DNA of 39,699 nt from NCBI GenBank assembly GCA_903911905.1, contig CAIWFK010000012.1, positions 1 to 39,699 of the forward strand, in the 5' to 3' direction. The notes beneath the pieces were generated by a model. That model did not search any database. It was given only the letters and a program-made list of their open reading frames with translations, and had not been told where the DNA came from. The DNA is from an uncultured Myxococcales bacterium. Lineage in GTDB: Bacteria > Myxococcota > Myxococcia > Myxococcales > Myxococcaceae. Shown here one piece after another: positions 32,556 to 39,699 of this stretch. The translations under genes and the position numbers were made by a program. How positions within the stretch are numbered: the stretch's first letter is position 1; each line of letters starts with the position of its first letter.

Positions 32556-34085
32556 ATGGACTACCAACTCGTCGACGGCGTCCGGAAGCTGCTCGCCGAC
32601 GAACGGGGCACGCTCTTCAAGGAAGCGCCGACCGTGGTGGGGCTCTGCTACCCGAGCCCCTACAACGTGGGCATGAGCAGCCTGGGCTTTCAGGCCATCT
32701 ACCAGGCCATTCACGCCTTCCCGTCGGCGACCGCCGAGCGGGTCTTCCTTCCAGACGACGTCGAGGCCTGGAAGCGGGCGCGGCAGCCTCCCGTTTCGGT
32801 CGAGACGCTTCGGCCCATCGGCGACTTCCGCGTGCTGGCCTTCTCGGTCGCGTACGAGCTCGAGCTGACCGGGCTCTTCACCATGCTCGAGGCCGCTGGG
32901 CTGCCGCTGCTGGCCTTGGAGCGACGCGCCGACGCGCCCCTGGTGGTGGCCGGGGGGCCCATCACCTTCAGCAACCCCGACCCGTTGGAGCCCTTCGTCG
33001 ACGTGGTGGTGCAGGGTGAGGCCGAAGACCTGATTGCCCCGCTGCTGGCGGCGGTCGAACAGGGCGGCACCCGCCACGACATCGTCGCGCGGTTGACGCA
33101 CCAGCCCGGGTTTCGGGTGCCAGGCGTCTCGTCGCCAGCCACCCGCGGGTTCGTCGCCAGGGCGACCGACACCTGCCTGCCGGCGCGCTCGGCCATCGTC
33201 ACGCCCCACACCGAGCTGTCGGGCATGTTCCTCATCGAGCCCGAGCGGGGGTGCAGTCGCGGCTGCCATTACTGCGTGATGCGGCGCACCACCAACGGCG
33301 GCATGCGCACCGTGCCCCCCGAGCGCGTGCTCGAGCTGGTGCCGGAATACGCGGCGAAGGTGGGCCTGGTGGGGGCCGCCGTCACCGACCACCCGCGCAT
33401 CGTCGAATTGCTCCAGGCCATCGTGAAGGGCGGCCGCCAGGTGGGTGTCTCGTCGCTGCGCGCCGACCGGCTGACCCAGCCGCTGCTCGACGCACTCAAG
33501 GCCGGTGGGGCGGGCGTGTTGACTGTGGCCTCGGACGGGCCCAGCCAGCGGCTGCGAGACCTGGTCGACCGCAAGCATTCCGAGACGCAGATTCTGGCTG
33601 CGGCGCACATGGCGAAGCAGGCCGGCCTCAAGCGGCTCAAGGTCTACAACGTGGTGGGGTTGCCGACCGAGACCGACGACGACATCGACGAGCTGGTGCG
33701 CTTCACGCTCGAACTCTCGAAGATTCTGCCGGTGGCGCTGGGTGTCGCGCCCTTCGCCGCCAAGCGCAACACGCCGCTCGATGGTGCGCCGTTCGCGGGC
33801 ATCGACGTGGTCGAGAAGCGGCTCGAGCGGTTGCGGCGGGGCCTGAAGGGGCGCGCCGAACTGCGGCCGACCAGCGCCCGGTGGGCGTGGGTCGAATACA
33901 TGCTCGCGCAGTGCGGCCCCGAGGCGGGGCTGGCGGCGATGGACGCGTGGCGCAACGGCGGCGGTTTTTCGGCCTGGCGCAAGGCGTTCGAGGCGCGCGG
34001 GTGTCGGCCCTACGAGCTGCGGCGCACGCCCGATGGCCGGCGCAACGCGGCGACCTGGCCCAGTGTCGGTCGCCTGGCAGGCTGA
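32556..34085 (+). CDS. radical SAM protein with TIGR03960-like N-terminal domain
   Basis: A 509-residue protein. The N-terminal part (about 1-190) resembles the alpha/beta domain of TIGR03960/Radical_SAM_N2 proteins (VVGLCYPSPYNVGMSSLGFQ, RVLAFSVAYELELTGLFTML, PLVVAGGPITFSNPDPLEPF) but lacks the DxHxxG cobalamin motif. The radical SAM core follows with the [4Fe-4S] motif CSRGCHYC in PERGCSRGCHYCVMR. Later strands include VSSLRADRLT and LKVYNVVGLPTETDDD. The ATG at 32556 is preceded by AAGGGGA about 3 nt upstream, so the spacing is short but the start fits the family. It sits alone behind a terminator. The reaction is unknown; related proteins are often tied to tRNA or rRNA modification. Confidence 0.85.
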   Translation: MDYQLVDGVRKLLADERGTLFKEAPTVVGLCYPSPYNVGMSSLGFQAIYQAIHAFPSATAERVFLPDDVEAWKRARQPPVSVETLRPIGDFRVLAFSVAYELELTGLFTMLEAAGLPLLALERRADAPLVVAGGPITFSNPDPLEPFVDVVVQGEAEDLIAPLLAAVEQGGTRHDIVARLTHQPGFRVPGVSSPATRGFVARATDTCLPARSAIVTPHTELSGMFLIEPERGCSRGCHYCVMRRTTNGGMRTVPPERVLELVPEYAAKVGLVGAAVTDHPRIVELLQAIVKGGRQVGVSSLRADRLTQPLLDALKAGGAGVLTVASDGPSQRLRDLVDRKHSETQILAAAHMAKQAGLKRLKVYNVVGLPTETDDDIDELVRFTLELSKILPVALGVAPFAAKRNTPLDGAPFAGIDVVEKRLERLRRGLKGRAELRPTSARWAWVEYMLAQCGPEAGLAAMDAWRNGGGFSAWRKAFEARGCRPYELRRTPDGRRNAATWPSVGRLAG

Positions 34086-34103
34086 AGGCTTCCCTGACGA
34101 CGG

Positions 34104-35444
34104 TCAGGGCTCCTCGCGCACCAGCTTGTTGAAGGTGGGGTGTGAGATGCCCAGCGCCTTCGCGGTCTCGAGGCGGCGACCGCCGAGCTTCTCGAGTGCC
34201 CAGCGCGCGTACCGCCGCTCGAGCTCGTCAAGCGTCTTCACTTCGGGCTCGGCGAACTGGTCGCCCGGGCCGTGGGTGGTCACGGGCGTGCCCGACAGCC
34301 ACCCGAAGGTCAGCGGCCCGTCTTCGAGCACGGTGGCGCGCTCGAGAATGTTGCGCAGCTCTCGCACGTTGCCGGGGAAGCGGTAGGCCTGCAGCCGCGC
34401 CAGGCCCTCGGCCGACAGCCCCGGGACCTCGCGTCGACCCTGCTCGGCGCAGATGCGCTGCAGGAGCCCGGTGACGAGCGACGGCAGGTCTTCGGGGCGC
34501 TCGCGCAGCGGGGGGACGAGCAAGCGGAACACCGAGAGCCGGAAGAAGAGGTCTTCGCGGAAGGCCTTGGCCTGCACCTGGGCCTCGAGGTTGCGGTTGG
34601 TGGCGGCCAGCACGCGCGCGGTGCTGGTCAGCTCGACCTGCCCGCCCAGCCGGCGGAACCGGCCCTGGTCGAGAAAGGTGAGCAGCTTGGCCTGCAGGGT
34701 CGCCGAGAGCTCGCCCACCTCGTCGAGGAAGAGGCTGCCGCCGCTGGCCAGTTCGACCAGGCCGCGCCGGGTCGCCCTGGCGTCGGTGAACGCGCCCTTC
34801 TCGTGACCGAACAGCTCACTCTCGGCCATGGATTCGGGGAGCGCCGCGCAGTTGACCTGAATGAAGGGCGCCTCGGCTCCGAACGACTGCTCGTGGAGGT
34901 GCCAGGCGAGCGCTTCCTTGCCGCAGCCAGTCTCGCCCAGCAGCAGCACGGGGCTGCGCGGGCTGGTCCGGGCGATGCGCTCGAGCGTGCCCACCACGGC
35001 CTTCATCGGTGCCGAGTTCGGTGGCACCAGGGCCCGCCGGGTGCTCAGGCGGCCCTCGGCCAGGGTCAGGCGGTCGCGGAGCCGGATGTCGTCGGCCGCG
35101 CGCCGGGCCTTCATCACCAGGTCGCTCAGCTCGATGGGCTTGGCCAGGTAGTCGAGCGCGCCCAGTCGAATGGCTTCGACCGCGCTGGTGATGTCGCCAT
35201 GGGCGGTGACCATCACGATGACCGCCGAGGGCAGCGCCGCCTTGAGCTCGGGCAGGTAGGCCAGCCCGTCGCCGTCGGGCAGTCGGCGGTCGAGCACCAC
35301 CAGGTCGAAGCCGACTTCCTGCGTCGCGCGCCTGGCCTCGTGGAGCGAGTGGGCCACCTTCACCGGGAACCCCTCGCGGGCCAGCGCTGCCATCGCTACC
35401 GCCGAGAAGGCGCGATCGTCGTCGACGAGCAGCGTGGAGAGCAT
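34104..35444 (-). CDS. sigma54-dependent response regulator (NtrC type) with GAFTDA loop
   Basis: A 446-residue transcription activator. The receiver domain (1-120) has DDD at residues 8-10, phospho-Asp52 in VVLDRRLPDG, Thr80 and Lys102. The AAA+ domain has Walker A GETGCGKE (170-177), a sigma54-contact loop GAFTDA (217-222) in place of GAFTGA, Walker B SLFLDEVGE (237-245), and the sensor regions with RLGGQVELTSTARVLAATNRN and RFPGNVRELRNIL. A Fis-type helix-turn-helix (AKALGISHPTFNKLVR) closes the protein. The ATG at 35442-35444 is chosen as the point where the receiver begins. No partner kinase is adjacent, so it is an orphan regulator in this window. Confidence 0.93.
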   Translation of the reverse strand: MLSTLLVDDDRAFSAVAMAALAREGFPVKVAHSLHEARRATQEVGFDLVVLDRRLPDGDGLAYLPELKAALPSAVIVMVTAHGDITSAVEAIRLGALDYLAKPIELSDLVMKARRAADDIRLRDRLTLAEGRLSTRRALVPPNSAPMKAVVGTLERIARTSPRSPVLLLGETGCGKEALAWHLHEQSFGAEAPFIQVNCAALPESMAESELFGHEKGAFTDARATRRGLVELASGGSLFLDEVGELSATLQAKLLTFLDQGRFRRLGGQVELTSTARVLAATNRNLEAQVQAKAFREDLFFRLSVFRLLVPPLRERPEDLPSLVTGLLQRICAEQGRREVPGLSAEGLARLQAYRFPGNVRELRNILERATVLEDGPLTFGWLSGTPVTTHGPGDQFAEPEVKTLDELERRYARWALEKLGGRRLETAKALGISHPTFNKLVREEP

Positions 35445-35496
35445 GGTCCCTCTTAGCGTTCCCCAACGGCCACTGTCAGCTTCGGGCGAGGCGGAG

Positions 35497-35526
35497 GGTG
35501 GCGGAGGGAGGTGGCGGAGGGAGGTG
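35497..35526. repeat. 13-bp tandem repeats upstream of the response regulator
   Basis: GGTGGCGGAGGGA occurs twice in direct contact (35497-35509, 35510-35522) with partial units on both sides. It lies 50-80 bp upstream of the response-regulator start, in its leader or promoter region on the opposite strand. Confidence 0.85.
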
Positions 35527-35621
35527 CCACACACGTCGTACGCGAATCGAGTCTGGTGCCTTCTCCAGGGCTTCCTGCTCACGACCTTCTCCAGGGGGAA
35601 CGGCAAAATGGGTCTGGCACC
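35523..35621. repeat. REP-like element with GGTGCCA/TGGCACC ends
   Basis: AGGTGCCA near 35522-35529 and TGGCACCT near 35613-35620 are inverse complements bounding about 100 bp. An internal TCTGGTGCC (about 35551-35559) adds a further half-site, and ATGGGTCTGGCACCTTT forms the right end. This closely resembles repeats associated with RAYT transposases (Y1_Tnp family), whose typical core reads AAAGGTGCCAGACCC. No RAYT gene is present in the window. The assignment rests on motif memory. Confidence 0.5.
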
Positions 35622-35651
35622 TTTCGGCGGCGCGATGCAGGAGTGCCCGAC

Positions 35652-36275
35652 ATGGCCACCACCCGCCCGCCACCGGAGCACGCGTCGCTCTTCGACTCCT
35701 TTCGCCGGCTCATCGGGTGGATGAGGGCAAACGGCGCGCCGTTGCTGGTCGACAACCTCGCGCCCGGGGTGAGCCCCGCGCAGCTCGTGAAGCTCCAGGG
35801 CAAGTTGGGCTTCATGTTGCCGTCGGGGCTGCGCGCGATGTGGCTGTTGCACGACGGCCAGCGCAAGCCGCTCAACGGTTTCGTCGGCCCCCTGCACCTG
35901 TTGCCGGTCGCCTGGGTGCTCAACGAACGGGTTCGCACCCAGTCGTTGCTGGCCCGGTTGCGAGCCAGGCCCGGCGACTGGGCCGACCTGGGCGTCACGG
36001 CCGACGAAGCGGGCTCGGACGCCTGGTTGCCCTTCGCCGCCCGTGGACCGACCTCGTTGGTGGTGCACGCGGTCTCGGGTCGGGTCTTCGCGGGAGATCT
36101 CGACGACGACGCCGCGCCGCTGGCCTTGGTCGCCGACTCGGTGCCTCAGTGGCTCGCGTCGTACGCGGACAGCGTCGAGGCCGGCGAATTCGAACTGCTC
36201 TCCGGCCACGGCGACTACCACCTGGCGCCCATCGACCCCGAGCTGGACGCCGCCGAGGCTCCCGACGAGACCTGA
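35652..36275 (+). CDS. SMI1/KNR4 (SUKH-like) family protein
   Basis: A 207-residue soluble protein. The pattern VSPAQLVKLQGKLGFMLPSGLRAMWLLHDGQ, with Leu-Pro and the WLLHDG-like end, followed by PLHLLPVAWVLNE, fits the SMI1/KNR4 fold. The tail YHLAPIDPELDAAEAP is acidic. Members include immunity proteins to polymorphic toxins, but no toxin gene is adjacent, so immunity function is not supported here. The ATG at 35652 follows a short purine-poor stretch with no good Shine-Dalgarno. It converges with the double methyltransferase gene, 7 bp apart. Confidence 0.75.
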   Translation: MATTRPPPEHASLFDSFRRLIGWMRANGAPLLVDNLAPGVSPAQLVKLQGKLGFMLPSGLRAMWLLHDGQRKPLNGFVGPLHLLPVAWVLNERVRTQSLLARLRARPGDWADLGVTADEAGSDAWLPFAARGPTSLVVHAVSGRVFAGDLDDDAAPLALVADSVPQWLASYADSVEAGEFELLSGHGDYHLAPIDPELDAAEAPDET

Positions 36276-36282
36276 AGTCGGC

Positions 36283-38121
36283 TCAGCGTGCCTTGCGCCA
36301 GTACGCCCCGGTCCAGTCGATGGCGGTCATCGGCTCGGTGATGCCGTGGGCCTGCCGGTAATCTTCGATGGCCTTGCGGCACCCGGCGACCGCACCGAAG
36401 TCGTCGACGATGAGGAAACCGCCCACCGACAGCTTCGGGTAGAGCACCTCGATGGCGTCCATGGTCGACCCGTACATGTCGCCGTCGAGCCGGGCGATGG
36501 CGAGCCGCTGAATGGGCGCTGCGGGCAGGGTGTCCTTGAACCAGCCTTTGAGGAACACCACCTGCTCGTCGAGCAGGTCGTACTTCGCGAAGTTGGCGCG
36601 CACGTGCTCGAGCGAAATGGCCAGTTCCTTCATGGTGTGGTGCTGGTCGCCCTGGTCAGCGGCGTACTTCGGGTCGGGCGGCGGCAGGCCGGCGAACGAA
36701 TCGGCGACGAAGACCCGGCGATCGCTCACGCCCCAGGCCTGCAACACCGCGCGCATGAAGATGGTCGCGCCACCCCGCCACACGCCGGTCTCGATGACGT
36801 CGCCCGGCACCCCTTCGGCCAGCACGGTCTCGAGCGCGACCTGCAACTGGTCGAGTCGCTTCCGGCCGATCATGGTGTGTGCCTGCGAGGGCCAGTCGAG
36901 CCCGACCTCGCGCTTCTTCGCCTCGAAGGTCCTGGGGCCGGTCAGCTGCGCGTCTTCGTAGAGCGTGTTGAGCAGCGCCTTCTTCATCAACTCGAGGAAC
37001 AGGGCGTGGGCCTTGCCCGACGAGGGCGGGGCGACGGGCGCGCCGGCTGCCGAGCGGAGGTTGACCTCGACGCCGACCCTGCGAGCCAGACCCGTGAGCG
37101 CGCTGCGGTTGGCGGTGTCGATGAAGAGCGTGGCGCCGGCGAGCAGACGCTCCCACGCGAAGGGTTCGGCAGGGGCCTCGGTGAGCAGCAGGTCGGCGCC
37201 ACGCGCCGCCTGGGCCAGAGTCTGGAAGGCGGGCGGCGGCGTCTCGAGGTGGCGGCCCTCGACCGCGATGCCGATGGTGATTTGCGCGGCGCGCGCCTTG
37301 TCCGCAAGCAGTTCGCTCACCACCGTGAGCCACGGGTCCGCCGGGTCGAGCGGGTCAGGGGCCAGCAGCACCCGCACCGGTTTGCTGCCCGCCCACTGGT
37401 CGGCGAGCGCGCGCCGCGGCACGGGTGAGGGCGTCAGGCCCAGCTCGGCGCCGGTCTTCGCGGGCTTCGCGCGGGTCAGGTACTGAATGACGGCGGCCTC
37501 GGTCCGGAATGCGGCCTGGTCTCCGCCCAGCTTCTTGACCGACTTCTCGAGCACCTCCATCTGGGGCGAGAGTTTCGAGCTGACGGCGTCGACCTGCTCT
37601 TCCATGGTGAAGCCGGCCTGCGCGAGGAAGCCGGCGAACTCGGTGATGGTGAAGAAGCGCAGGTGGGTGCGGTCGAGAATGCCCGCGTCGGCGTAGTGGA
37701 AGCGGCCCGAGACCAGCAGCGGCACCAGCACCGACTCGTGCCGCACGTTGGGAATCGAGCAGACCAGCAGCCCGTCGTCCTTGAGGTAGCGGCGCAGGTG
37801 CGCGAGCAACGCGCCCGGGTCGACCAGGTGCTCGAGCACGTCGGCGCAGGTGATGACGTCGAAGAACGCGTCGGGGAAGGGCAGGGTAGGCCGCGTGTCG
37901 AGGTCGACCTGCAGCACCGAGGACAGGCGGGTGCGGGCGATGGCGGCCGCGCGGGCCTCGCGCTCGAGCCCCACCACCTCGAGGGCACCTTTGGCGAGCA
38001 GCTCGGCGCCCATGGCTCCGGCGGCGCAGCCGACGTCGAGAATGCGCAGGCCCTTCGGGTCGAAGCGGGCGACGACCTCGGGGCGCGAATAGTTGAAGTA
38101 CGCAGGCAGTGGGGCGTTCAT
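36283..38121 (-). CDS. fusion of a class I methyltransferase and a TylF-type methyltransferase
   Basis: A 612-residue protein. The N-terminal methyltransferase (about 20-210) has motif I LRILDVGCAAGAMGAELL, the acidic VVGLEREARA and DAFFDVITCADVLEHL with LLVCSIPNVRHESV. A middle region (about 230-390) resembles the start of a glycosyltransferase-like alpha/beta fold. The C-terminal third (about 395-612) is a TylF/macrocin O-methyltransferase with GDVIETGVWRGGATIFM, VFVADSFAGLPPPD and LDGDMYGSTMDAIEVLYP. Two SAM sites on one chain suggest successive methylation of a sugar or polyketide-like substrate. Its ATG at 38119-38121 overlaps the stop of the upstream glycosyltransferase-like gene (ATGA), so the two are coupled. 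Confidence 0.88.
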   Translation of the reverse strand: MNAPLPAYFNYSRPEVVARFDPKGLRILDVGCAAGAMGAELLAKGALEVVGLEREARAAAIARTRLSSVLQVDLDTRPTLPFPDAFFDVITCADVLEHLVDPGALLAHLRRYLKDDGLLVCSIPNVRHESVLVPLLVSGRFHYADAGILDRTHLRFFTITEFAGFLAQAGFTMEEQVDAVSSKLSPQMEVLEKSVKKLGGDQAAFRTEAAVIQYLTRAKPAKTGAELGLTPSPVPRRALADQWAGSKPVRVLLAPDPLDPADPWLTVVSELLADKARAAQITIGIAVEGRHLETPPPAFQTLAQAARGADLLLTEAPAEPFAWERLLAGATLFIDTANRSALTGLARRVGVEVNLRSAAGAPVAPPSSGKAHALFLELMKKALLNTLYEDAQLTGPRTFEAKKREVGLDWPSQAHTMIGRKRLDQLQVALETVLAEGVPGDVIETGVWRGGATIFMRAVLQAWGVSDRRVFVADSFAGLPPPDPKYAADQGDQHHTMKELAISLEHVRANFAKYDLLDEQVVFLKGWFKDTLPAAPIQRLAIARLDGDMYGSTMDAIEVLYPKLSVGGFLIVDDFGAVAGCRKAIEDYRQAHGITEPMTAIDWTGAYWRKAR

Positions 38122-38966
38122 GCGGCCATCCTCTTGTGGGCGAGCGCGGCGCGAAGAAACGGCACCGGGCTGCGCTGGTGCATCACCTCGAAGCCACGGG
38201 CGGCGAGGGCGGTACGGGCTGCGTCGTCGGCGAGCAGGCGCTGGCAGGTGGCCACGAGCTGCTCGTAGGGGGCGAAGGCCAGGGCGTTGGCGAACGGCGC
38301 CTCTTCCTCGCGGTCGGCACAGGTCTCGGAGACCACCGCGCGGCGGTTGGCGAGCAGGTACGAGACGCGCACCGCCTCGAAGACCTTGGCTTCGTAGAAG
38401 TGAACGTTGAGCACCAGCTTTGCGCGGGCGATGACCGCGTCTCGAGCGGGCCCGAAGACACCGTAGAGCGTCTCGACCTTCACGCCCTGGGCGCGGAGCG
38501 CATCGAGCACCGCGCGGCGGCGATCGTTGAGGCTGCCGTAGAAGAGGACGTCGAGGTCTTCGGGGCCGTGTGGAATGCGGGTCAGCGAAGGGGTGTAGCT
38601 GATGGGTACCACCTGCGGGCGCGGCACGCCCATGGCCACGAGCGCGTCGGCGTTGCGCTCGCTGTAGTCCCACAGCTCGAAGCGGCGGAAGAGGTCGAGC
38701 AGACCGGGCGTCAGCCAGTCGGAGCCGTGCTGCACCTGCTCGAGGTTGTAGAGGATGCTGCGCGGCGGCGGTTCGACCTTGAAGGTGGCCAGCAGGTTGG
38801 CGCCGAAGATGATGGGGCGCCGCCCCGAGGGGACCTCGAGGCTGCGGGTGAGGACCGCCTCGTGGCCCAACGCGCGCAAGCCCGCGTGCACGGTTTCGGC
38901 GGTCTCGGCGAACGCCTCGCTGTGAACGTAGTTGCGGGGCGTGACGATGATGACGGAGAACTTCAT
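38118..38966 (-). CDS. glycosyltransferase-like protein
   Basis: A 282-residue protein with a two-Rossmann-like layout: KFSVIIVTPRNYVHSEAF at the start, PIIFGANLLATFKVE, then DLDVLFYGSLNDRRRAVLDALRA and ARDAVIARAKLVLNVHFYEAKVFEAVR, ending with APYEQLVATCQRLLADDAAR. The second half is close to glycosyltransferases of the GT4/DUF3880-like group, with the Glu in EAKVFEAVR as a likely nucleotide-sugar contact. The ATG at 38964-38966 is preferred to the GTG immediately before it. It is translationally coupled to the double methyltransferase, so the pair probably builds a methylated glycan. Donor and acceptor are unknown. Confidence 0.75.
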   Translation of the reverse strand: MKFSVIIVTPRNYVHSEAFAETAETVHAGLRALGHEAVLTRSLEVPSGRRPIIFGANLLATFKVEPPPRSILYNLEQVQHGSDWLTPGLLDLFRRFELWDYSERNADALVAMGVPRPQVVPISYTPSLTRIPHGPEDLDVLFYGSLNDRRRAVLDALRAQGVKVETLYGVFGPARDAVIARAKLVLNVHFYEAKVFEAVRVSYLLANRRAVVSETCADREEEAPFANALAFAPYEQLVATCQRLLADDAARTALAARGFEVMHQRSPVPFLRAALAHKRMAA

Positions 38967-39003
38967 CACGCACCGTGCCCTTCAAGGGGCGCGCCAGCGG
39001 TCC

Positions 39004-39055
39004 GCGTCAGGGCTCTGACGCGAGGGCTGTCTGATCGCAGGGTTGACCGCGTCAA
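39004..39055. promoter_or_regulatory. two perfect dyads between divergent genes
   Basis: GCGTCAG-ggct-CTGACGC (39004-39021) and TTGAC-cgc-GTCAA (39043-39055) are perfect inverted repeats in the 139-bp gap between the divergent glycosyltransferase-like and SRPBCC genes. Both share the core GTCA/TGAC, so one regulator could bind both. Neither is followed by a T run, which argues against termination. Confidence 0.45.
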
Positions 39056-39105
39056 GGCCGTCACACGGGGTGGCAAAGCGCGTCGACGGCGGTGATGAAT
39101 GATCA

Positions 39106-39555
39106 GTGACGACGTCGCAGCATCACCTGGAGCAGCGGATCACCGCGACGCCCAGTCAGGTCAGAGCGCTGCTGTCGGACCCGCTCCTGCTGCCCCAGCT
39201 TCACCCATTGATCGAGCACGTGACGATTCGGTCGACCCGTATGGACGGCCAGACCCGCGTCATTGAGTTCGATTTGCTCGAGCGCGTGCCGGTTGGGCCA
39301 TTTCGATATCCGAATGCCTATTCGGGCACGGCGATGGTGCCAGAGGACCAGACCCGCTTGACCATGCTCGGGGTGAGCTTTCCCAGCGTCGTGACGCGGT
39401 CGGAGTTCGAGTTCGTCGCGGTGGGGGACGAGACGCTCGTTCGGGAGCGGTTCGAGCTCACCGCGCCGGCGTACGTGCATTGGTTCGTGGAGAGGGTGGG
39501 GGTCGATGCCCACCGGCGACAGCTCGAGGCTGTCGCTCGGCGGTTTCTACGCTGA
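39106..39555 (+). CDS. SRPBCC (START/Bet v1-like) domain protein
   Basis: A 149-residue cytoplasmic protein. The pattern EQRITATPSQVRALLSDPLLLPQLHPLIEHVTI, followed by central beta strands (RVIEFDLLERVPVGPF, TRLTMLGVSFPSVVTRSEFEFV) and the C-terminal helix VHWFVERVGVDAHRRQLEAVARRF, gives the helix-grip fold that binds lipids or other hydrophobic ligands. The start is the GTG at 39106, and no strong Shine-Dalgarno is visible. No catalytic motif can be named. It is divergent from the glycosyltransferase-like gene. Confidence 0.75.
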   Translation: MTTSQHHLEQRITATPSQVRALLSDPLLLPQLHPLIEHVTIRSTRMDGQTRVIEFDLLERVPVGPFRYPNAYSGTAMVPEDQTRLTMLGVSFPSVVTRSEFEFVAVGDETLVRERFELTAPAYVHWFVERVGVDAHRRQLEAVARRFLR

Positions 39556-39646
39556 GGCGCGTTCGCCTCGAGCCCGGGGAGCGTGCGTCACCGTCCGCTG
39601 CACAGGTCCTTCTTCGCTTCGGGCGGAAAGATCACCCTCATCCCTT

Positions 39647-39668
39647 CCTTCTCCCTCGAGGGAGAAGG
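39647..39668. repeat. 22-bp perfect palindrome, REP-like
   Basis: Bases 39647-39668 are self-complementary around a central CTCGAG, beginning CCTTCTCCCT and ending AGGGAGAAGG. The context ATCACCCTCATCCC upstream resembles widespread proteobacterial repeats of the form CCCTCACCC...CTCCC-GGGAG. It is about 90 bp after the SRPBCC stop and may also act as a terminator stem, but it has no loop. Confidence 0.7.
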
Positions 39669-39699
39669 GGAGCCGCTCTGGCCGCGGCCGGCCACAAAC

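Noticed and set aside
35612-35630. Sigma54 promoter (TGGCAC at -24) before the SMI1-like gene
   Set aside because: The expected TTGCA-like -12 element at the right spacing is absent, and the hexamer belongs to the REP-like end.
35445-36221. N-terminal extension of the response regulator into the SMI1-like gene
   Set aside because: The open frame continues upstream but encodes low-complexity sequence, and the receiver domain starts at the ATG at 35442-35444.
35652-36275. SMI1/KNR4-like gene as immunity protein of a polymorphic toxin system
   Set aside because: No toxin, Rhs/YD repeats or secretion gene is adjacent, so the fold alone does not support it.
38122-38985. N-terminal extension of the double methyltransferase
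   Set aside because: This part is antisense-like in composition and overlaps the glycosyltransferase-like gene in another frame. The ATGA junction gives a better start.

Overview
The window looks like a chromosomal segment of a myxobacterium (Myxococcota, probably Myxococcales/Cystobacterineae). The evidence is the very high GC content, a protein of the Myxococcales-restricted TIGR02265/DUF2378 type, a TIGR02996-type repeat protein, an ElbD-like multidomain ether-lipid enzyme, a TonB with a GVVGG-repeat linker and an Oar-like TonB-dependent receptor. It is densely coded on both strands. I saw no tRNA, rRNA, CRISPR array, complete insertion sequence or prophage.

Left part (1-9026): the start of a lipoprotein gene cut by the window edge, a tRNA-dihydrouridine synthase, an exported M1-type zinc peptidase, an acyl-CoA dehydrogenase and a soluble double-PAS histidine kinase. 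The tyrosine-catabolic pair follows (homogentisate dioxygenase, then 4-hydroxyphenylpyruvate dioxygenase), divergent from a LysR-type regulator. A canonical T-N11-A box overlaps the regulator's start codon.

Middle-left (9067-14943): a tightly packed run encodes an NAD(P)-binding protein, a predicted outer-membrane beta-barrel carrying a haem-c motif (CXXCH), and an exported cytochrome with two CXXCH motifs. This is a plausible small porin-cytochrome module. Facing it is a three-gene operon: a WGR/HEAT-like protein, a blue-copper lipoprotein, and a membrane Ser/Thr kinase fused to a formylglycine-generating-enzyme-like domain.

Centre (15071-24994): a very large enzyme (acyl-CoA reductase, AMP-ligase, acyl carrier and PlsC acyltransferase domains) resembles the myxobacterial ether-lipid enzyme ElbD but is split by one extra G at 17494-17497. 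Two translationally coupled genes follow, an extended SDR and a leucine-carboxylmethyltransferase-like enzyme. Next come a 325-bp non-coding stretch with a long imperfect palindrome, an OprB-type porin, a TIGR02996 repeat protein, a remnant of a PIN-domain (VapC/FitB-type) toxin joined to a 7-bp tandem repeat, and a polytopic membrane protein also split by a single-base frameshift.

Right-centre (24991-32505): a Ton system (tonB, exbB, exbD, exbD) ending in a TIGR02265 gene is divergent from a large TonB-dependent receptor with a carboxypeptidase-like regulatory domain and its partner lipoprotein. A strong intrinsic terminator closes the receptor operon. The receptor's synonymous codon choice differs from its neighbours.

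Right part (32556-39699): a radical SAM protein, a sigma54-type response regulator with a GAFTDA instead of GAFTGA loop, a REP-like intergenic element, a SMI1/KNR4-like protein, a glycosyltransferase-like gene coupled to a fused double methyltransferase, an SRPBCC protein, and a 22-bp perfect palindrome near the right edge.

Two single-base frameshifts in otherwise intact genes could be assembly errors or real inactivations. The sequence alone cannot separate these.
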